Assembly: GCF_000149955.1 (NCBI RefSeq)
Contig: NC_030992.1
Coordinates: forward strand, 2,217,976-2,281,975
Reading direction: 5' to 3'
DNA length: 64,000 bases
DNA from: Fusarium oxysporum f. sp. lycopersici 4287
Lineage: Eukaryota > Ascomycota > Sordariomycetes > Hypocreales > Nectriaceae
Both the position numbers and the translations under genes were made by a program. Numbering within the stretch: position 1 is the first letter of the stretch; every line of letters begins with the position of its first letter. Below, in pieces: positions 57,201 through 64,000 of the stretch. The notes under the pieces were generated by a model. The model worked only from the letters and a program-made list of their open reading frames with translations. It did not search any database and was not told where the DNA came from.

Positions 57201-59081
57201 ATGACCTCTTCCGACGTTCGCGATGTGCTAAACCTGGGTGATGGCGTATCAGGTCTGAGGCCGAGCAAGAAGCAAAAGATTGCTGCACCAAGGCCAAACT
57301 TAAAGGGTTTGGCTCGTGAGGTACACAATCTTGGGGGCGACAACCCCATTGCTATTGTCCCTGAAGTTACACATTTCAAGAAGCGACGCTTTGCAAGTCG
57401 CAAACCTGCAGCGAGATGGGAGATGCGATCGTTCAAAAACTCGGCGCGTAGCGATTCAGATTTCACTTTGCGGCACTGGAGGAGGAAGGATGAGAAGCAA
57501 GATGGTAGCGACGTATCACCGGAACAGACGAGTCAAGGAGAACAGCCACAACTATCCAGAGATGGAACGGAGGATTCTGCGTTTGCAAAGTATAACGTGC
57601 AGGTTTCAGTCCCGCAGTATAGCGAAGGCCAGTACCAGCAGTCATTACAACACAATGACTGGACCAAGGAGGAAACGGATTACTTGCTCGAGTTGGCGCG
57701 CGACTTTGACCTTCGATGGCCTCTGATCTGGGACCGCTACGAATGGAATCCTCCCGCGACGAACGGAGAGGCTGATGCCGACGGTGATGAGAGTAAGGCC
57801 ATCGTTCCAGCAACACGGCCACGTTCTCTGGAAGACCTCAAAGCAAGATACTACGAAGTCGCTTCCAAGATGATGGCAGCGCAAAAGCCTGTGCAGTACA
57901 TGACGCAGCCTGAATTCTCTCTGCATGAACTCATGGCGCATTTCAATCCACAGCAGGAGAAATTAAGAAAGGAGTTTGCGCTCAACGCCTTGACCCGGTC
58001 GCGCGAAGAAGCTCGTGAAGAGGAATCGCTATTGCTGGAGATTAAGCGTATTCTGGCACGTAGTGAGCGATTCAACGAAGAGCGTCGCGAGTTGTATAAT
58101 CGCCTCGATTATCCTCGAGCGGACACTGACATCAATGCCTTCAAATCTTCTGCTGGCTTGCAGAACCTTCTTCAAAACCTAATGACCGCTGACAAGTCCA
58201 AGAAGCGCAAGTCGTTGATGCCTGGCGATGGTACCAGCCCTTCTGGCACCGCACCACCGCAAACAGCGGCTGCTGCATCTACCGCCGCTACCGCCGCCGC
58301 TGCGGCGCAAGAAGCTGGGAGACGGGAAAGCACAGCTGCGTCCACAGGGCCTCGTGATTCTACTGGACCTGCCGCTACACCAACAGCTTCGAACAACAAA
58401 AAGGGTCAGCCACAGCAACAACAGGAGCGCCGTAAGCTTTCGACACAGGAGGAGCTATTGTACGGTGTGACACATCATGATCGATTGGGCTCTGGGCCGA
58501 CTTTCCGAACCGAGAGAATCAATAAACTGTTCTCACACAAGTCTAATCAACAACAGAACCGCATCACAAATGTTCTCAACGAACTGGACGTGCCCAACAA
58601 ACTTGCCATGCCCACCGCGGCTACGACACATCAGTACGAACAGCTCCTTGCGGCTGTCAATAGTCTGCTTGATGCCCGCAAGGTATCGGACAAGCTTGAT
58701 GCCGAGATCAAGGTTGAACAGGCCAAAAAAGCAGAACGGGAAAAGGCTATGGCTCCCCCTGAATCTGACTCCACAGTCGAAAAGGACAAAGCAGACCAGG
58801 ACACAGGGACCGGCAACAACTCAGAGGCAGGAGCTGCTACTGGAGCGACCACCGGGAAAGCAGATGGCGACGCCACATCTGCACCTGGAGATGCAAACAA
58901 GGATGCCTCAGAAATAGCAGCCCCTACTATTGAGGCCTCGGATGCCTCGAGCAAGGAAACAGGACTGCTCAATGAAATCGACAAGAACGGGCGTCCTGGT
59001 AGTAGCGGTGCCGCGCAAAAGAGAAGTGCCAGCGTTCTGAGTAGTGTCAGCGACAAGAGCAATAAAAGACAGAAGAAGTAG
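57201..59081 (+). CDS. SWC4: Swc4/DMAP1, subunit of SWR1 and NuA4
   Basis: Intronless, 626 residues from the ATG at 57201 (TSSDVRDVLNLGDG). An upstream in-frame ATG at 57138 would add 21 residues that look like leader. The N-terminal block SDVRDVLNLG and PSKKQKIAAPRPNLKGL, then RPAARWEMRSFKN-like and FTLRHWRRK, are family features. The SANT/Myb-like domain covers about residues 148-215 (WTKEETDYLLELARDFDLRWPLIWDRYEW), followed by LEDLKARYYEVASKM. Two helical stretches are rich in E/R (about 255-310). The C-terminal half is low complexity: an Ala run (about 352-372), Gln-rich, then acidic and Ser/Asn-rich, ending SNKRQKK. Another conserved piece is LNELDVPNKLAMPTAATTHQYEQLL. Swc4 is shared by the SWR1 H2A.Z-exchange complex and NuA4 acetyltransferase. 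Confidence 0.95.
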   Translation: MTSSDVRDVLNLGDGVSGLRPSKKQKIAAPRPNLKGLAREVHNLGGDNPIAIVPEVTHFKKRRFASRKPAARWEMRSFKNSARSDSDFTLRHWRRKDEKQDGSDVSPEQTSQGEQPQLSRDGTEDSAFAKYNVQVSVPQYSEGQYQQSLQHNDWTKEETDYLLELARDFDLRWPLIWDRYEWNPPATNGEADADGDESKAIVPATRPRSLEDLKARYYEVASKMMAAQKPVQYMTQPEFSLHELMAHFNPQQEKLRKEFALNALTRSREEAREEESLLLEIKRILARSERFNEERRELYNRLDYPRADTDINAFKSSAGLQNLLQNLMTADKSKKRKSLMPGDGTSPSGTAPPQTAAAASTAATAAAAAQEAGRRESTAASTGPRDSTGPAATPTASNNKKGQPQQQQERRKLSTQEELLYGVTHHDRLGSGPTFRTERINKLFSHKSNQQQNRITNVLNELDVPNKLAMPTAATTHQYEQLLAAVNSLLDARKVSDKLDAEIKVEQAKKAEREKAMAPPESDSTVEKDKADQDTGTGNNSEAGAATGATTGKADGDATSAPGDANKDASEIAAPTIEASDASSKETGLLNEIDKNGRPGSSGAAQKRSASVLSSVSDKSNKRQKK

Positions 59082-62000
59082 GGCAATGTACATGTATCCT
59101 CGAAGTACCACGGTACATAGCTCTACGCGCCAGTGACTTGCTGCACGCGACCTGCTGCAGCTAACGTTCCTGCAGGAACACAGGCATCTTTGCACCGACC
59201 TGATGGCTAGATCTGCCAGGACCGGCAGTTGTTGGTTTGAGATATGTCATACCGTGGACAAGGGGCTCCGGCGAGACAGGGTTGCACCTAATTTTGGATG
59301 TGTACCTGAGAAGGGAGATGTCTAGAGGCTAGGACGTCATACAAACCATCCCTTCAACATATCTTTGCTGTGTTGAAGCGCCGCCTGTGGAGCTAAGCTG
59401 TGTGACTGTTCAAGACATTGCATAACCCATAGTCCAGACGTGCATCTTTTGAGGAATAACCTGGGGTGTGGGCACATGGGCGTCTCGACCACGTGGGGCA
59501 GGAATGATATTGCAACTACACATTGTGTTTGCAAACAAGTGCTCCTTCAAAGGACAGACTTGAAACGGCCAGGGATCCGCGCCATTAAAGCATACTGCGA
59601 GGGACACAATGGGCGCTAGGAAACATGATAAACAGTAGGAATGAGGTTGTGTTGAAAAACATGCAGTTCATCGGCGGCTACAGTGAGGCTGCATCCTAAT
59701 TTAGCAACATGTTCCTATAATTATATCTCCAGCTCCCTGGAAAGCGACCCGTGTCCCTGGTAAAAGACGACCCCTAGAGCAGATACATGAACGACTAGGG
59801 CGTGTAGGCCATCCAATGCCTCGGGCCCGCATGACTTACATACAACTTGCTTGCTGTCGACCCTCGACTTGCCTAAACGGGCCCAGGAGCGCCAATCGAG
59901 TGGCTCAGATCGACTGAGATAGTGCTGCCGCTCTTCTGCAACCTGGTTCTTTGGCGCCGGAGACAAATAGATGATGATGATGGGGCGTGTCTCCTGAAAA
60001 GGAGAGTGTGCATGGCCTCTAGATCACAGGAACCTCGTTGAACAAAGGCCAGCGCTTGCGAAAGATGAAGTCATCTCGGGCGAGACGCCCAGTACTATTC
60101 TCGCATGCTGCATGTTGTGGTCGGCGTCTATGGTCCAAGAATAGACTCAACTCGTGGCATCCCAACATGCAGGTTTGATGATTCGCATCAAAATATCTGA
60201 TCTAAGATTAGGTTGACCCTTGTTAAGCGCCAAGATCTTGGTGATTCTGGAAAGCTGCGAGATAGGATGCGACGCAAGGCTGGCGCTTAGCTGGCGGCTA
60301 GCTGTGGACGTATGAAGCATTATTGGATACTGAGCACGTGCAGTTAGCACAGAATCGCTGTCAATATATTTTTAGATGAAACAAGTGTTGTATAATTAGA
60401 AGTGCACTTGTCGGGATATATTAAATGGTTCAAGACTTGCTTCATGGTGTTGAGGCTCCTTGAGTGACGTCTTCAGCATCCATCTACACAACACATGATT
60501 GGCTGCTGAAATATACGCCTGTTCCTCATGGTGCAACCTGTCCTGGAAGCAGGGTCTCCGATAAGTACGGAAGACCCAGGGAATTTTAACATATAGTTCA
60601 GAGGTATTATAGGGCTGATGTACGTGCCTCTACACTCATGATGGCGCTCATGCACGCCCACGTATCAAGTCGAGAAGAGACAAGAAGACAGAACAACCTC
60701 AGCGTTAGTCCGAGGGTTGTCTTGGAGTGAGGGTGGCCTCGACATCTTACTGAGTGTTGTCTCCTTTCTCCATCCATGCCTTTCCAACAGGGATAAATCG
60801 ATGCATTCGGATATGAGGCGAGAACAGTAGTGTGTGCTATTCAGTGCGCCATCGGCCAACATCATGCATCTCACTTCATATGCGCCACCGCGGCGTGATG
60901 CTATGAAGGACAACACAGAAGACAGTATTCGGTGCACGATAGTGGCAGAGTGGCATATTTCAAGATAAGGCATCATACGAAGGCCACATCCCATCCAACA
61001 AATCCATCGCTAACAAACCATTCAAGGCTATCCATAAACTAGGCAAAGCATTACATGAAGGGTTTGGCTTCGCCTTGTTGGCCTTCCTGGATCTCATAGC
61101 ATGCCGTTGACTGTTTGCGGCTTGGCTCCAACGTGTACACTCAATCACGCCACGCTTGATCATGATAGTTACTTCAATTGCACATCTTCCGCGGACGCCG
61201 GCGGCACTTTCGAGGACGTTTGTGTCAAAAGAACAAAGCGCCTCAGCATAGAAAGGAGGGACATCTTGAAACCAATAGCCAGGGTCAGTTTTCCTAAAAT
61301 TTGACCCGTAGCTCAGAAGTAACCTCTTGGGCAGTGTTGATAGACTAGGATGCAACTCGGCAGTCGACCACACTTCGGCAGGCTTCAGAAGCACATTCGC
61401 AACGAGAACAGCCCCAGTGCTCGCTATATTCCGTGCTGATTACATAAATGAAGCGAACATGCCGTATAACATGCAATGATCGCCTACAATGCTATCTTTC
61501 CAGTCACAGGTTGAGTATATTACCCGCAAGGGTAGTATTCGGACCCGCTGACGGAGTTATTTTTGCCATGCAATGCTCTTTGGCCTATCGTGCTGATCAA
61601 TCACTGGACCTCCGCATGTCGAGATGCTATTTGACTGTTGCCGGCCTGCTCTGATCACGGATCAGATTGGATGAATTACCTCGAAACTGTTTCTCATCAC
61701 GAGAGAAACTTCGCGAAAATGTGACCTGGAGTGAACACCCTTGCTGATTGTCGGAGGTTTGCCAAAACCCCTTGTCAATGGGATGAAGTGAGTGGAATCC
61801 GCTGCCAGAATCAGCCCTCTGCTTCCCCGCGCTTTCATTTCGAAAGTTGCAACACCGCTGTCGTGAGGTCGCAACCAACACGGCGGTGTGCCTACGAGAA
61901 GACAGAGTGCAGTAATATAGACCTGGCTATTACCTGCTTGGCCATGGGTTTGGAGATAGAGGCGCTAAAATCCCATCATTCCGTTCTTGGGGCATTAGCT

Positions 62001-64000
62001 ATCTGCTGTGACAATTTTAGTCACGACGGGCCAACCCCTTGTCTTCAATAATGAGCCAATCACAGGTAGGAGCCGGCTTGTTTCCATCACAGTAAACAAG
62101 GAATAGCTGATAGCGTCCCTAGCCATTGGTGGCACAGGAGTCAAAACGCACAATAGGTGAGTTAGATACTGCAGCTAGACTGAGGCGTGGCAAGCACTGA
62201 TTTAGATCTGGCCCCAAGCGAAATGTGATGCATGCAGCGAAAGGTCGGGCAGGGAGTGTCAAATACTTAGCTTTGTTGGTCAATGATGTTCTGTTGGCGG
62301 AGAGCAACAAAGACAAGAATAGGAACATCGGCAATCGATGAGCCAATCAAATTCTTTTAGTCTGGGGCGTTCTGCCGTTTACCATGACGTGAAATGTGAC
62401 CAGGCATTCGAAGTCAACTAACGGCACGCAGACATTGAAATGTGACAGAGTCCAGGGCCCATGCTGGCTCACCAGCTGAGACTGAGCATGTTTTCCAAGA
62501 ATGGGCTGTTTTGAGGGATGCATGTCGGTAACCTTTTGCGCTTAAGATATTTTTGGTGCTGCTTCAGTTGGGTCGGAATCAAGTTGCGTGGCCACTCATC
62601 GCTGACAAAATACGGGCGTACAATATCCAGCTGAGCAACTCTCTTAGATATTCAGGAAAGGCCCCAGTATCAAATAGGGTTATGAGTGTTGGATGAGGCC
62701 GCCGAACAAGGGTGACCTCCAACCTCCCCACACAAATGTATCAACTCTCGAAGTGATTTGAGCTAGACGCAGGACCAGCCTCAATTATGCCAGGAACGAG
62801 CTGGGATATGATACTGGCATATCCCATAACACATACGTACGTTCGAGCTGTTATTGCGCGTCTCGGTAAATAGATTATAGCATATAGAAAGCTCAATAAA
62901 CTGTCAGGCTCGCGCATGTCATTCCCAAGCATCAATCGGCTCACACCGGTTGAGGGTGTCCAAAGTCTGCCGGTGAATTGAAGACTGGGCCAAGTCCTGG
63001 CACAGCCGCGGACGGCAGCGATTGACCGCACGAGACAGGTCTTAGCGTGTTAGACGCGGCGTTAATGGTTCTGTCTCGCCTAAGGTGCCTGGACAGCCAC
63101 ATCCTTGCAAATGCCCTGATCTGGTTCCTGATAGAAGCTGCTGATTGGCTACTGGGGCGAGGAGGCGCAGAGTCCCGACACCACATCCGCCGACATGCGG
63201 TGGACGGTAGGATAAAGATTTGTGGTTGGCTCAGGAGACACAGTTCGCTTTTCGAAGCCGGTGTTGTTCAAAAGTCCAGTGATGTGTAAGGCCTCTCTGA
63301 TCTCTCGTCAGGCGAACCTAGCAATAAGAGAGGACAAGCAAGCCCTTAATAGATTCAAGAGACTGGAAAGACGTGGTATAGCGACAACCTTGACTTTTAC
63401 AGTTGCTGGATTGAAGCTGAGATTCGGTTGGAAGAGGAGTGGAGTAGCAGCCGGTGTGGTTGCCAGTGCCGCGGCAAGAGCGAACGGGGCGCCGATATTC
63501 TCCACCCAACCGTACCGCAGGGAAGAGGCCCGTTAGGTTAGGTTTCCAGGGCTAACTTCAAGAGTACTAGCGGTGTTTCCCAGTTAGGTTGGCAGTTCGT
63601 CGTCGTTTTGAGATTGTACGAGAAAAGCAGGTGCCAGCTCCTACCACGTAGGAAATTTGTATGGAAGTTCGCAAAAGGTTAACTTACCTTATGCTCTGTA
63701 GTTCAGCTTTAGCGAGAGCATAGTAGAATCAACTAAGGTAGAGAGAAATAAGATCACGCCAAGCTTGACTACGCGAAATCTCTTGCGATTATTCTTGAGT
63801 AAATATATAGTGAGAATACTTAGACTCATCTCCAGGCACAATATGCGTACTTTGGTAAGGCATCATATATGGCTTCGTCAGCAATTCTGCATATTATGGC
63901 TGTGTTGCTGGAATGATATTGGCGATAGCATGGATCTCCCACCTCGAATAGGTGGCTCTGTTCTTGAATGCTTGACTTGTGGATGAAGAAGCTGGTCGAA
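59082..64000. other. Gene-poor 4.9-kb stretch
   Basis: No supportable gene. Open frames are short, lie on both strands and lack recognised domains, including 60960-61394 (-), 61731-62051 (+) and 63222-63536 (+). GTTAGG-type words cluster near 63532-63590. Confidence 0.55.

Overview
This window looks like nuclear DNA of a filamentous ascomycete, most probably a Sordariomycete close to Fusarium. Genes are compact and carry 47-116 nt introns with GT/AG ends and CTRAY-like branch sites, and the products are typical fungal housekeeping proteins. Genus and species are inferred from general likeness and were not tested by search. No tRNA, rRNA, CRISPR or prokaryotic feature was seen.

Layout. 1-9063 is gene-poor, with a 46-base A run and an imperfect hairpin. 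9064-12813 is a tight cluster: an Rrn10-like Pol I factor (-), divergent from a Rad28/CSA WD40 protein (+), which runs tail to tail with ATG5 (-). 14224-14798 encodes a MARVEL-type membrane protein. 16705-18024 encodes a hydrophilic Gly/Thr/His-rich repeat protein containing a near-identical 189-bp tandem duplication.

19030-33262 is a 14-kb graveyard of broken, mutually homologous gene pieces on both strands. Combined, they outline one large protein family: acidic and Arg/Ser-rich N-terminus, two small conserved domains, a linker, a UPF1-like superfamily 1 helicase with an OTU-like cysteine-protease module between Walker A and motif Ia, two CCHC zinc knuckles and a charged tail. All pieces carry frameshifts, in-frame stops or deletions, and several stops fit C-to-T change of CAA/CAG. 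TTAGGA-type 12-bp repeats lie beside two of the pieces. This is the most unusual part of the window.

33917-59081 returns to conserved single-copy genes: Utp15, a Fic1/Inn1-type C2 protein, free methionine-R-sulfoxide reductase, a LETM1-like mitochondrial protein, SCP2, nitronate monooxygenase, a Kv-beta-type aldo-keto reductase that appears broken at a splice donor and at its 3' end, a membrane-anchored casein kinase I, a p24 cargo receptor and Swc4. 59082-64000 has no gene I can support.

The genes form no single pathway. They cover ribosome production (Rrn10, Utp15), chromatin and repair (Swc4, Rad28), autophagy (Atg5), cytokinesis (Fic1), secretion (p24), and redox, lipid and nitro metabolism. 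Exon coordinates come from reading splice signals by eye and checking that exon lengths sum to whole codons.
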